DNA of 64,000 nt from Psychrobacter sp. DAB_AL43B (GTDB lineage Bacteria; Pseudomonadota; Gammaproteobacteria; Pseudomonadales; Moraxellaceae). Shown one piece after another: positions 9,234 through 18,545 of the stretch; the first letter of the stretch is position 1; each line of letters starts with the position of its first letter. The notes below the pieces were generated by a model. That model was not told where the DNA came from. It saw only the letters and a list, made by a program, of their open reading frames with translations, and searched no databases. The translations under genes and the position numbers were made by a program. Location of the stretch: positions 2,108,001-2,172,000 of the forward strand of contig NZ_LT799838.1 in assembly GCF_900168255.1 (NCBI RefSeq), written 5' to 3'.

Positions 9234-10643
9234 ATGAGTACTCAATTTGATAAACCAAGCAGTCCAGCTGAGCACTGGGCGCGACTATTTAGTGCGCAGC
9301 GTTTGGGCAGTCATAAAAAAGCCCCCGCTCAAGACAGCGCACGTTCCTCTTTCCATAAAGATTATGACAGACTGGTGTTTTCGCACTCCTTTCGTCAGCT
9401 GAATCAAAAAACCCAAGTACATCCACTGACCAATCAACTGGGCATTCATACACGCTTAACGCATTCACTTGAAGTCTCTTGTATCGGACGCTCTTTAGGC
9501 GTAATGGCAGCAGAAAAACTCCATGATAAATTAGAAGGTGGTTTACCTGACGGTGTCACGCCAGCTGATGTCGGTGTGATTGTCCAAGCGGCATGTCTTG
9601 CGCATGATATCGGCAATCCGCCTTTTGGTCATGCTGGAGAGTACGCCATCCGTGATTGGTTTATGCACTCTGAACGGCAAGCAGTTCTGAAAAATATGAG
9701 CAGCAATGAGCAATTAGACTTGCTGGCTTATGAGGGTAATGCCCAAGGATTTCGTATATTAACTCGTAATGAACACCACCCTGATTTGGGCGGTATGCGC
9801 TTAACTTGCGCCACTCTAGGGGCATTTATGAAATACCCTTGGCTGGCGACCCATAGCAACGAGATTCATCAAGCTAAACCTATTAGCAATGTACAAAAAT
9901 TTGGCTGCTTTTATAGTGAAGCCGCGCAATTAGAAGAATTAGCAGCATGTTTAAGTCTACCACGCTCGCAGCAACACGATGGTTTTGCCCGTCATCCTCT
10001 CGCCTACTTATTGGAAGCCGCTGACGATATCTGCTACGCACTGATAGACTTGGAGGATGGTATCAATCTGAATATGCTCACCTACACTGAGGTGGCTGCT
10101 ATCTTTTATGAGCTCATTGGCGAGCGTCCTAGCATTATCAGCTTGCCTGCGCATATGTCAGTCAGGCAACATCTGGCGTCACTACGTGCACGAGCGATGA
10201 TGCGCTTAGTAAATGCGGTAACAGATGCCTTTGTGACTAATAGTGATGCGATGCTGGCGGGTACATTACAAGGCAGTTTATTTGCGCATTGTGATACGAC
10301 CGTTCAAAGTGGTATTACCCAAGCCAAAGAATTGGCACGTGATAAAATCTTTAACCACCCAAGCAAAGTACGCATGGAGCTAATGGCCAATCAATGCCTG
10401 CATCGCTTGCTAGATGCTTTTATGCCACTGACTTGGACAAATCATCCTAGCGCGCCAATGTCGTTTGAGCAGCAGCGATTATTAATGTTGCTAAAACCAC
10501 ATCTTGATGAACATCACCGAATTTTATCGGCTGATATTTATCAAAATATGCTTAATGTCTTAGACTTTATAACCGGCATGAATGACCATGAAGCTTATCG
10601 ATTAGCCCAAGAGCTGCAAGGACATTGGGGGACTGTTGTTTAA
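9234..10643 (+). CDS. dgt: Deoxyguanosinetriphosphate triphosphohydrolase (dGTPase)
   Basis: The 469-residue protein opens with the dGTPase signature SARSSFHKDYDRLVFSHSFR and carries the HD-domain metal ligands in THSLEV and LAHDIGNPPFGHAGE (about residues 80-145). A further conserved stretch is LLEAADDICYALIDLEDG. The enzyme cleaves dGTP to deoxyguanosine and tripolyphosphate, affecting dNTP balance. The length fits the long dGTPase class. The start ATG at 9234 has only a weak ribosome site. Confidence 0.95.
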   Translation: MSTQFDKPSSPAEHWARLFSAQRLGSHKKAPAQDSARSSFHKDYDRLVFSHSFRQLNQKTQVHPLTNQLGIHTRLTHSLEVSCIGRSLGVMAAEKLHDKLEGGLPDGVTPADVGVIVQAACLAHDIGNPPFGHAGEYAIRDWFMHSERQAVLKNMSSNEQLDLLAYEGNAQGFRILTRNEHHPDLGGMRLTCATLGAFMKYPWLATHSNEIHQAKPISNVQKFGCFYSEAAQLEELAACLSLPRSQQHDGFARHPLAYLLEAADDICYALIDLEDGINLNMLTYTEVAAIFYELIGERPSIISLPAHMSVRQHLASLRARAMMRLVNAVTDAFVTNSDAMLAGTLQGSLFAHCDTTVQSGITQAKELARDKIFNHPSKVRMELMANQCLHRLLDAFMPLTWTNHPSAPMSFEQQRLLMLLKPHLDEHHRILSADIYQNMLNVLDFITGMNDHEAYRLAQELQGHWGTVV

Positions 10644-10725
10644 AAGCTACATTTAAGCGTATTTCATTCGTATTTTTGCAATGAAATGAGTATGATAGAC
10701 ATCTATCTGGTAATTTTGAAATATT

Positions 10726-11406
10726 ATGAGCAGTCGCGAACAAAAAAAACTTCAAACTCGGCACGCTTTTTTTAATGCGGTGCTCGATTTATGTATGACA
10801 GGACAGTCTTTTAGCTCTATCAGCCTCAGACAGGTCACGCGTGAGGTTGGCGTAGTACCGACCGCATTTTATCGCCATTTTGATGATATGGAATCACTCG
10901 GTCGCGCCTTGGTCATCGAGGAGTTGGGCGGTACGCTAGCAACCTTAAGTGAGAGCCTACATATTGGGCGCAAACGCAGCTTCGAGCGTCAAATTGCTAA
11001 AAGCATTCAACTGTTTTTATATATGGTCAGTGAGCAGCCCTGCTACTGGCAGTTTTTAGTCAGTGAGCGCTATGGCGGCTCAGACGCTGTACGTAAAGCC
11101 ATCAATGAGCTTATCAAAAAGCATGGTCAAAGCTTAGCAGAAGATTTGGCGCTCCAGCCTGCTTTTACCCATATTAATACCTATGACCGTAGGCTACTGG
11201 CTGAGGCTGGGGTTAATATGTTCTTTTCTTGGATTATTGATTGGCTAGAGCTGTCTTATACTGAAGACCATGACGATGAAGTTGATTTGGCTGAGATTGA
11301 AGATAAGAAGCAGCTCATGCTACACAATTGCACGCGCCAAGCACAGATGTTGTTTTATGGCGCTTATAATTGGAAGTCTACTGAAGAAACGCATTTAAGC
11401 GATTAA
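10726..11406 (+). CDS. TetR-family regulator, FabR-like
   Basis: The 226-residue protein has an N-terminal helix-turn-helix with SISLRQVTREVGVVPTAFYRHF (residues about 28-50). This closely resembles E. coli FabR ([20 protein letters not shown]), the repressor of unsaturated fatty acid synthesis genes. The C-terminal part also aligns by eye, including a segment resembling the FabR RERSG region and an ending near GAYNWK. No fatty-acid gene is adjacent, so the regulatory target is inferred only from family resemblance. It lies 82 bases after dgt on the same strand. Confidence 0.8.
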   Translation: MSSREQKKLQTRHAFFNAVLDLCMTGQSFSSISLRQVTREVGVVPTAFYRHFDDMESLGRALVIEELGGTLATLSESLHIGRKRSFERQIAKSIQLFLYMVSEQPCYWQFLVSERYGGSDAVRKAINELIKKHGQSLAEDLALQPAFTHINTYDRRLLAEAGVNMFFSWIIDWLELSYTEDHDDEVDLAEIEDKKQLMLHNCTRQAQMLFYGAYNWKSTEETHLSD

Positions 11407-11482
11407 GACGATATTTCCGATTGGCGCTTACTAGCTTATGTTTAGACTTCTCTATGTAGCGTTTAAACTATAAGAATAAGCG

Positions 11483-12571
11483 TTAAAAAATTGGTCGAAA
11501 TGCCCAAAGGCGCTGGGAAACCACTTTAACGTCTTTGGGCTTTTTATTGTCAGCACTTTTAGTATTTTTATCAGCATTGTTGGCGCTATCATTACTGCTA
11601 TTGTTATTTTCCACCTCATCGTTGGCTGCAGTTTTGCTAATCATAATAGTTGCATAACGTTGCCTTGCTTGCCCAATATCTGCATTATCAGTGGCAGTGA
11701 TAAGCGCCATAAAAGCTTGGCTATCAACCGCTAGCAATGGCGTTAGTGCTTTTCGTTGCTTTTCATCTAAAGCACTCAACATTGGCAATTGCCATATATC
11801 ATCGATAGATTCGAATACTTGCTTTGCTCTTAGGTCGACGACGGTTTGCATCTGTTGGCTGGTTGCGCCGTCTATCAGAGCAGCAAGCAAGACTGGACTT
11901 GTTGTATTAATATTAATAGGTAAATAATACGGCACGACTGTGATATAAGGTCGTAGCGCCGCCAATACCTCAGCATTTACACCCTTCACATTTTGCAGCT
12001 GGTCAATATTGACCAATGATTGATTGGGTAAGTTTTTATCCGCTGAGTTATTGGACTGCTGAGCATAAACCGTACTTTCATCACCGCCATCAAGATACAC
12101 TTCGCTGTCCGCATCTTGATAATCAAGGACGGCAATGGCAATGTCTGGCGCCAAATTTAATTGGGTTAAAAGCCTTTGGAATACTTCTAAGGCTACAGCA
12201 TCAACGGCTCCATTATGATATAAATTATTGATATTAAAGCGACTGGCTTCGTCACGCATTTCAATGCCAATACTATGTAGACCCAACGTATAAAGAGGTA
12301 TAGGCTGTGCCCAAATATCTTGCTCGCTATCGGTGTCATTCAGCTTAGCGTCAGCACGAATCATCGTAACGGCTAATTGCTGACCGGCATTGATATCTTG
12401 TAATAGCTGATTTTGATCAAACAGTAAACCGCTGCGTCTAATGGCAATTTTTTGGCTGGCAAGCATTGCTCCTGCGACCACCGTAATGCTTACCACTAAT
12501 AACAAAATAGTGAGCAGCGCTACCCCGCGCTGAGAGTCGGCTTTCATTGGCATAACTGGCATGCTTGGCAT
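11483..12571 (-). CDS. gspK: Type II secretion minor pseudopilin GspK
   Basis: A prepilin-like leader ends QRG before the hydrophobic helix VALLTILLLVVSITVVAGAML. The residue-5 glutamate of other pseudopilins is absent (Thr instead), as is usual for GspK. The long domain contains the GspK hallmarks SRFNINNLY, DYQDAD and PININTTSP. GspK caps the pseudopilus tip with GspI and GspJ. The C-terminus has an Asn/Ser/Asp/Lys-rich stretch (NNNSSNDSANNADKN) before the final WAFRPIF. It is the last gene of gspH-I-J-K, all on the minus strand. The ORF offers Met residues at 1, 4, 7 and 9; the true start within them is uncertain. Confidence 0.93.
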   Translation of the reverse strand: MPSMPVMPMKADSQRGVALLTILLLVVSITVVAGAMLASQKIAIRRSGLLFDQNQLLQDINAGQQLAVTMIRADAKLNDTDSEQDIWAQPIPLYTLGLHSIGIEMRDEASRFNINNLYHNGAVDAVALEVFQRLLTQLNLAPDIAIAVLDYQDADSEVYLDGGDESTVYAQQSNNSADKNLPNQSLVNIDQLQNVKGVNAEVLAALRPYITVVPYYLPININTTSPVLLAALIDGATSQQMQTVVDLRAKQVFESIDDIWQLPMLSALDEKQRKALTPLLAVDSQAFMALITATDNADIGQARQRYATIMISKTAANDEVENNNSSNDSANNADKNTKSADNKKPKDVKVVSQRLWAFRPIF

Positions 12572-12604
12572 AAATCGCCTCTATTATTGACCAAATGGCG
12601 CATT

Positions 12605-13504
12605 TTAAATCTTGTTCCCTGAATTATTATTGTCTACATTGTCATTGGCTGTATTATTATTGCTCGTGCCGTTACTACTATCATTATTGGTATCGTTATT
12701 GCCACTACTGCTGTTGTTATCGCTATCATTGCTATTACCGTTGCCGTTAGCATTATTAGGAGCACTATTTTTATTGGCACTGCTATTCGGTATTGGCTGA
12801 GGAGCAAGCGCCCATTGCCAAGTAATCGGCATATCTTGATAAGTAAAATTGATGGCAATACCTTTTGGTAATAGTACGATCTTAGGCTGAGCATTGGCTG
12901 AAGCTGCTCCTTGCCCAGATTGGGTATTGGCGCTGGTATTGTTACTGTCTTTATTAGGGAATTCTGTACTCATTTCTGGCAAATAGGCTTGCCAGCGCCC
13001 CGCTGTCACGCCTTCAAGCAAAATACTATCCAAACTGATGCTATCACTACCTCCGCCTATACTGGTATATTGACGGCGAATGAGGCGCTCATCAGCAAAA
13101 ATATATTCGACGTGCTGCACACTAGGACTACTTTGATAACGGGGGTCAGGATCAGCAAAACGGACAAAGCTGATATGCTCACCATCCAAACTCATAAAAG
13201 GTTCAGGCACAGGCTGTGGCGCATTTTCTTGACTGCTACCATTCGCACTATTATTTGAATTATTGATATTTGAAGCATTGGCATTTTGAGTGCTTAATGC
13301 TTGATAAGGAATGATTTGCCCCATATCTTGTTGTAGCTGCAAATAAGCATATTGTAAAACGGCTAAATTATCCGCATGAAATTGCGCACGTTCTCGAGCA
13401 CGATTAACGCTATCAAATACCTGCCAGCCTGCCACTGCTAACATCGCAAATATCGCCATGGCGACCATCAGCTCAAGTAAGGTAAATCCATGCTGCGATT
13501 TCAC
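12605..13504 (-). CDS. gspJ: Type II secretion minor pseudopilin GspJ with Asn-rich tail
   Basis: The protein begins MKSQHG|FTLLELMVAMAIF, a type IV prepilin cleavage site with the conserved Glu5. It goes on to VNRARERAQF and QLQQDMGQIIPY, typical of GspJ. Two low-complexity insertions are unusual: an Asn/Ser stretch around residue 90, and a tail of about 60 residues (from roughly 240) made almost only of Asn, Ser, Gly and Asp. The known GspJ fold ends before such a tail. The start codon overlaps the gspI stop by 4 bases, so the two are translationally coupled. Confidence 0.9.
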   Translation of the reverse strand: MKSQHGFTLLELMVAMAIFAMLAVAGWQVFDSVNRARERAQFHADNLAVLQYAYLQLQQDMGQIIPYQALSTQNANASNINNSNNSANGSSQENAPQPVPEPFMSLDGEHISFVRFADPDPRYQSSPSVQHVEYIFADERLIRRQYTSIGGGSDSISLDSILLEGVTAGRWQAYLPEMSTEFPNKDSNNTSANTQSGQGAASANAQPKIVLLPKGIAINFTYQDMPITWQWALAPQPIPNSSANKNSAPNNANGNGNSNDSDNNSSSGNNDTNNDSSNGTSNNNTANDNVDNNNSGNKI

Positions 13505-13980
13505 AGGCTACCTCCATTTGGGTTTGAGTCGGTCAAATCCAAACTACCAATATCTTGCTCAGCGTTACTTAGCATAATATTGATATCGGTCACTACCGTA
13601 CGCGTCTGACCATCTATAATAGGAGCAACGGCGATATTCACCTCTTTTAATGCAGGGGTAATAGCATCAGAGACTGTCATCTTTACTAGCCAATCACGAC
13701 CTTGGGCATTAATCGTTTGGGTGCGATTAGCAGTCAGCCACGTATCTTGAATCCGTAAATCAGCTGCAGCGTTTTGCGCAACAAAATGTGCAAGCGTGCG
13801 CGTCCGTAATATATCGACTGAGCTCAGATAAGCACTACTGGCACGGCTTGCAGCAACGGCAACGACCGCTAAAATCGCTAGAGCAACCATCACTTCAATC
13901 AGGGTAAATCCGTTTTCATACTTTGATAGAGTTGGCTTTCGGTTTATATAGGTAGGTTTGGCTTTCTCATTATTCATCAT
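13501..13980 (-). CDS. gspI: Type II secretion minor pseudopilin GspI
   Basis: Residues 20-45 show the prepilin motif YENG|FTLIEVMVALAILAVVAVAA with Glu5. The short 159-residue length and AQNAAADLRIQ after the helix fit GspI, which nucleates the pseudopilus tip complex with GspJ and GspK. The 3' end overlaps the gspJ start by 4 bases, and the gspH stop is only 3 bases upstream. Confidence 0.92.
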   Translation of the reverse strand: MMNNEKAKPTYINRKPTLSKYENGFTLIEVMVALAILAVVAVAASRASSAYLSSVDILRTRTLAHFVAQNAAADLRIQDTWLTANRTQTINAQGRDWLVKMTVSDAITPALKEVNIAVAPIIDGQTRTVVTDINIMLSNAEQDIGSLDLTDSNPNGGSL

Positions 13981-13983
13981 CAG

Positions 13984-14667
13984 TTATTGCCCTTGCCCTA
14001 TCGACATACTGCCATCTGGCATAATCGTAATGACTTCACCCACCAAACGCGAATTATGGCGCACTTCAATGGTCACCGGCGCTGCTTGCCCTGTGCCAAA
14101 CCATAATACTTGCGGTACCGTTTGATCTGTAAACCAAGGTTGCAGCGCTTGTGTTTGTCCTGTACTTGAGACGTTACCAGCATCTAGGCTTTGCACATTT
14201 AAGCTCACCCCAGCAGGCAATTCAGGCAAGGTAACTTCTGACTCAACCTCCCAGCTTGGCGTTGGTAATTTATCTTCAATCGCACTAGACATACTGGATA
14301 AATCAGCGGACAGCTCCATTGAGTTTTTAGGTGTACTGTCTCTACTAGAAGACGTGGAAGCGTCCGTTTGATAAGCAACATAAGGATTGGATAGAGTGAC
14401 AATAACAGGGGTAACTTGACCTTGCTTATTCGCTTGTAGACTCAAACCCATTGGCTGCATACGTTCCGCCGACAACAGCCTAACGTAGCTCAATGAATCA
14501 GTCAGATGCTCATAAAAAGCGCGATTTTTACGCGATTCACTACTACCCACTGACAGGCTCATCATGCCAGCGAATATGGACAAAATAACCACTACTACTA
14601 CGATTTCGACCAGTGTAAAACCAGCCTGCGTATGATGATGTGTTATTGGTGATGAGGGTTTTGACAT
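13984..14667 (-). CDS. gspH: Type II secretion minor pseudopilin GspH
   Basis: The prepilin motif HTQAG|FTLVEIVVVVVILSIF is followed by a globular domain with RKNRAFYEHLTDSLSYVRLLSAERMQPMGLSL, matching GspH/FimT-type minor pseudopilins. At 227 residues it is longer than typical GspH; the extra length is a Ser-rich segment around residues 100-125. It is the first gene of the gspH-I-J-K cluster. Confidence 0.88.
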   Translation of the reverse strand: MSKPSSPITHHHTQAGFTLVEIVVVVVILSIFAGMMSLSVGSSESRKNRAFYEHLTDSLSYVRLLSAERMQPMGLSLQANKQGQVTPVIVTLSNPYVAYQTDASTSSSRDSTPKNSMELSADLSSMSSAIEDKLPTPSWEVESEVTLPELPAGVSLNVQSLDAGNVSSTGQTQALQPWFTDQTVPQVLWFGTGQAAPVTIEVRHNSRLVGEVITIMPDGSMSIGQGQ

Positions 14668-14844
14668 ACAGAGGTCATCTAGAATGGCGTCACTCTCTTA
14701 AAATGACGGTATATTTTGGGTGATATATAGAACGATAGATATGATTGACTGTGTTAAATAAAGGTTAATGTGCTGCCATATAGAATATAACAACACAGAT
14801 TTTTATAAAATAGCTACTCACGGTTTTCAAGATATAGTAAAAAC

Positions 14845-15528
14845 CTAATAATTGGCATTACGATGTTCTTCTGACTCGGTATCAATTTGCTCTACCAATT
14901 CCTGCATATCCTCATCCATTACCTCATCATCAGCGGCAGGATAATGGCTAGGCAGCTCTAACACTTGCTGGACAAAGGCATAGCGCAAAGTATCACGGCG
15001 TCCTAAGTAACGCTGATAAAAGCTTGAGTTCAATAGCCCAGCACCGCCCTGACCCATCGCCCAAATAGACGATAAATAATCACGCGTACTCAAACTGCTG
15101 TGCTCGTCCTTTAGATAAGCACTGATAATATCGATTAAACGCTTCATACGCTGACGGCGAATATCATAAAGCTCACCAAACAAGCGATTAAGACCCGTCA
15201 CTGATGCGGCTAACCGCTCTTCGATTTGATTGAGTAGCATCGCTTTTTGTGGATTAAACAGTTGCTGAAAAATCATACGCGCGACACCTGCCGATGGGCA
15301 ATCGTCAATGCGATTGATCTCAAACAGCTGTTCTTCGTAACGAATAATAATACGCAAATAAAGCTCATCTTTGCTAGAGAAATGCTTGTAAAGTGTGCCT
15401 TTAGCCAAATCAAGCTGATCTGCCAAGCTGTCTAAAGTGATATCACCATCGCCTGACTCAAGTAGCAATTGCTCTGCCATTGCTAAGATATTCTCTTCTC
15501 GTATCTTGAATTGATGCTGACGACTCAT
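14845..15528 (-). CDS. TetR/AcrR-family transcriptional regulator
   Basis: The 227-residue protein has an N-terminal TetR helix-turn-helix (ITLDSLADQLDLAKGTLYKHFSSKDELY, about residues 30-58). The C-terminal ligand-binding domain is helical and has an acidic tail (DDEVMDEDMQELVEQIDTESEE). It lies between the pseudopilin genes and tatD, with 177 bases before gspH and 233 to tatD. The target is unknown. Confidence 0.85.
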   Translation of the reverse strand: MSRQHQFKIREENILAMAEQLLLESGDGDITLDSLADQLDLAKGTLYKHFSSKDELYLRIIIRYEEQLFEINRIDDCPSAGVARMIFQQLFNPQKAMLLNQIEERLAASVTGLNRLFGELYDIRRQRMKRLIDIISAYLKDEHSSLSTRDYLSSIWAMGQGGAGLLNSSFYQRYLGRRDTLRYAFVQQVLELPSHYPAADDEVMDEDMQELVEQIDTESEEHRNANY

Positions 15529-15761
15529 AATCTCTCCTAAAACTTGACAATATCATGCATATGACCACATTTTGCATTGGCGTATCGGTATCAAGAGTAT
15601 GAAGTTATACAAAGGATGCGCGAAGACCACAATAGAGGAATATGCGTATGTTTGCTAAATAATCATTTATAATCATATGGTTACATTTAACACACCATTG
15701 CATGGCGCATAAAATCGCCACAACTTATAATAAATGACTGAGTGGTCATAGCATAACCATT

Positions 15762-16556
15762 TTAGTGATACTGTGCTAGTAAATTCTCAAAGTTTTTTGC
15801 AGTCAGCGTACCAACCTCCTCCGCACTACAGCCATACATCTCTGCAATACAACTGGCGACGTAGGGTACATAGGCAGGCTCATTAGGTCTGCCACGTTTG
15901 GGTACAGGGGCTAAGTAGGGACTGTCGGTTTCGATCAATATTCTGTCTCTAGGCATATTTTTTGCCGCATCTTTGATATTTTGTGCACTTTTAAAGCTAA
16001 CGATACCTGAGAATGAGATATAAAACCCTAAGTCCAAGGCGCGTTTTGCCGTTTCCCAGTCTTCGGTAAAGCAATGAATAATGCCATGCTCAGCACCTTC
16101 TGCTTTTAGAATATCAATCGTATCTTCTTTGGCATCACGCATATGGACGACCAGCGGTTTTTTTAGGCTTTGGCTGGCATGTATATGACGCGCAAGGCTG
16201 GCTTGCTGCGCTTTTTTATTTTCCGTTGACCAGTAATAATCTAGCCCCGTCTCCCCTATTGCCCACACATAATCGGCATTAGCAGTTTCTATCAGACGCT
16301 CGACCGTCGCTGATTGTAAAACGCTGATGTCTTCACAAGGGTGAATACCGACGCTCATACCGAGATTTAACGTTTCATCGCCATAAGTCTTGACGATATT
16401 GGCAATCTCGTCATATTCCGCAAAATCACACATAATCGCCATCGCTCGCGTGACATTGGCTTCTTTCATCGCAGCAATCGCGCCGGACAATTGACCGTCG
16501 TACTTGGTTAAATCTAAACGGTTAAGATGACAGTGGCTATCAGTAAACATAAACAA
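15762..16556 (-). CDS. TatD-family metal-dependent hydrolase (YcfH-like DNase)
   Basis: The 264-residue protein starts TDSHCHLN (metal-binding HxH) and continues with IGETGLDYYW, VVHMRDA, GIIHCFTED and ILIETDSPYLAP, the full set of TatD/YcfH motifs. The family are TIM-barrel metal-dependent nucleases acting on DNA ends. The start may be Met1 (16556) or Met3 (16550). The gene lies downstream of gspE on the same strand, 143 bases away. Confidence 0.93.
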   Translation of the reverse strand: MFMFTDSHCHLNRLDLTKYDGQLSGAIAAMKEANVTRAMAIMCDFAEYDEIANIVKTYGDETLNLGMSVGIHPCEDISVLQSATVERLIETANADYVWAIGETGLDYYWSTENKKAQQASLARHIHASQSLKKPLVVHMRDAKEDTIDILKAEGAEHGIIHCFTEDWETAKRALDLGFYISFSGIVSFKSAQNIKDAAKNMPRDRILIETDSPYLAPVPKRGRPNEPAYVPYVASCIAEMYGCSAEEVGTLTAKNFENLLAQYH

Positions 16557-16699
16557 TCTCGTTATAGTGGCTTTTTAATAATAGTTTTTTACATGAAATT
16601 ATTGTGATAAGAAATCAAGTTGGTAATAGTCTTCATTGCTCTAAAGAACGCACTTTTCAAGTAATGTTTAACAAACCTATCTTTAATACAGAATTGCCA

Positions 16700-18487
16700 C
16701 TAATGCAGAGGCACTACTCGCATGACCTCTTCCATGGTCGTTAGCCCTTCACTAATGCGCTTTGCACCAGATAAACGCAGTGGCTGTACGCCTTCGCGGT
16801 AAGCTTGCTGCTTAAGTACGTCCAAGTTTGCATCAGCAGCGACCAGTTTTTTTAGCTCATTTGATAATGGCATGATCTCGTATAGACCAACGCGACCTTG
16901 ATAACCCGTATGGCGGCAGTGCTCACAGCCCTGCGCTTTATATATTTGTGCGGGCACGGGCGCGCGCCATGGTTGTACCAATTCCTGCCATTGAATGGCA
17001 ATCTCACTATCTGCAGTGACATTTACTGCTTGTTTGCAATGCGGGCATAATGTCCGTAACAGTCGCTGCGCCATCACGCCCAATATCGTCGCTGATGTCA
17101 AAAACGGCTGAATGCCTAAATCGTGTAGACGCGTGATTGAGCTTGGCGCATCATTGGTATGCAAGGTTGAGAGCACCAAATGCCCCGTTAAGGACGCTTG
17201 CACTGCCATATTAGCGGTTTCAGCATCACGAATCTCACCAACCATAATGATATCAGGGTCTTGGCGCATCAAAGAGCGAATACCATCAGCGAAGTGCAAA
17301 TCCACCCCTGGATTGACCTGCATTTGGTTAAAGGCGGGCTCAATCATCTCAATCGGATCTTCAATCGTACAGACGTTCACCTGCTCAGTCGCCAATTGCT
17401 TGAGGGTACTATATAAGGTGGTCGTTTTACCCGAACCCGTCGGGCCTGTCACCAAAATAATGCCATTAGGATGAGCTGTCAGCTCATGCCACGTCTCTAA
17501 CTGCTTGCCAGACAAGCCAAGCTGCGCAAAGGAGCGTACCAGTACCTCAGGATCAAATACTCGCATGACTAGCTTTTCGCCAAACGCAGTAGGCATAGTA
17601 GATAAACGCAGCTCAGTCTCCAATCCTTTTGGTGTGCGCGTTTTTAATCGTCCATCCTGCGGTTTACGTTTTTCGGCGACATTGAGCCGTCCCAAAATTT
17701 TGATACGTGCCGTCACCGCCACGATAATCGCCAGTGGCATCTCATAGACACTATGTAGCACCCCATCAATACGAAAGCGAACTTTACCTGTCTCTCGTCG
17801 TGGCTCTAGATGAATATCACTGGCGCGCTGCTCAAAGGCATATTGCAACAGCCAATCGACCACCTTAACGATATGTTGGTCATTGGCATCGGGATTGGTA
17901 TTATCGCCGAGCTGCAATAGTGCTTCGACGTTGGTAATATCAGACGCTGCACGTTTATGAATAGAATTAGCACCAGCAATCGCTTGCGTGACTTGATAAA
18001 ACTCTTGCCGATAGCGATTGATTTGCTCAGGGTTAATAAATACCGTGCGATAGCTTTTTGACTTAATGAGTTTTTCAATATTGGCGTGCCAGTCGGTATA
18101 AAAAGGCTGGTCGGTACCGATAACGACTTCATTAAGCGTCACTTCAATCGGCAAAATATGCTGTGAGCGTGCATATTCAAACGACATCAACTGCGTCACT
18201 GCTGGTACATCAACCTTTAACGGGTCAATACGGACAAGCGGCATATCTGCTTTGGCAGCTAACCATTGATTGAGCCATGCCAGCGTCAATTTATCCTCAG
18301 GATTATTATCAAGCGCATGACCATTTGGTAAGCCAAACTCACTAATAGTCAGTAGCGGATGCTGCGCCTTATTGCGGCGGCTGGTAATCACTAGATTATA
18401 GCCACGTTGATCGATGACTTTATCTGCTAACAATTCATCGAGACACCAACGCAAATCAATCACTATCGAGTACTTTTGAGCAGGCAT
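16700..18487 (-). CDS. gspE: Type II secretion ATPase GspE
   Basis: The 595-residue protein has an N-terminal GspE-type domain and a central N2 domain (QRASDIHLEPRRETGKVRFRIDG). The ATPase core has Walker A GPTGSGKTTTLYS near residue 345, Asp box TIEDPIE, Walker B RQDPDIIMVGEIRD and the His box TGHLVLSTLHTND. It also has a zinc-binding CPHC...CEHC motif (about residues 497-527), typical of GspE/PilB. GspE powers pseudopilus assembly on the inner membrane. It stands apart from gspH-K, with tatD and a tetR gene in between. The absence of other core gsp genes nearby fits the scattered type II loci of Moraxellaceae. Confidence 0.92.
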   Translation of the reverse strand: MPAQKYSIVIDLRWCLDELLADKVIDQRGYNLVITSRRNKAQHPLLTISEFGLPNGHALDNNPEDKLTLAWLNQWLAAKADMPLVRIDPLKVDVPAVTQLMSFEYARSQHILPIEVTLNEVVIGTDQPFYTDWHANIEKLIKSKSYRTVFINPEQINRYRQEFYQVTQAIAGANSIHKRAASDITNVEALLQLGDNTNPDANDQHIVKVVDWLLQYAFEQRASDIHLEPRRETGKVRFRIDGVLHSVYEMPLAIIVAVTARIKILGRLNVAEKRKPQDGRLKTRTPKGLETELRLSTMPTAFGEKLVMRVFDPEVLVRSFAQLGLSGKQLETWHELTAHPNGIILVTGPTGSGKTTTLYSTLKQLATEQVNVCTIEDPIEMIEPAFNQMQVNPGVDLHFADGIRSLMRQDPDIIMVGEIRDAETANMAVQASLTGHLVLSTLHTNDAPSSITRLHDLGIQPFLTSATILGVMAQRLLRTLCPHCKQAVNVTADSEIAIQWQELVQPWRAPVPAQIYKAQGCEHCRHTGYQGRVGLYEIMPLSNELKKLVAADANLDVLKQQAYREGVQPLRLSGAKRISEGLTTMEEVMRVVPLH

Positions 18488-18545
18488 AATTTTCTTCTTT
18501 TATTATTTAAGTCGTTTCAGCGCTGATAGTGTTAGCTGGTATTCC

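Noticed and set aside
12612..12800. Leucine-rich plus-strand open frame
   Set aside because: It is the antisense shadow of the Asn/Ser-rich gspJ tail.
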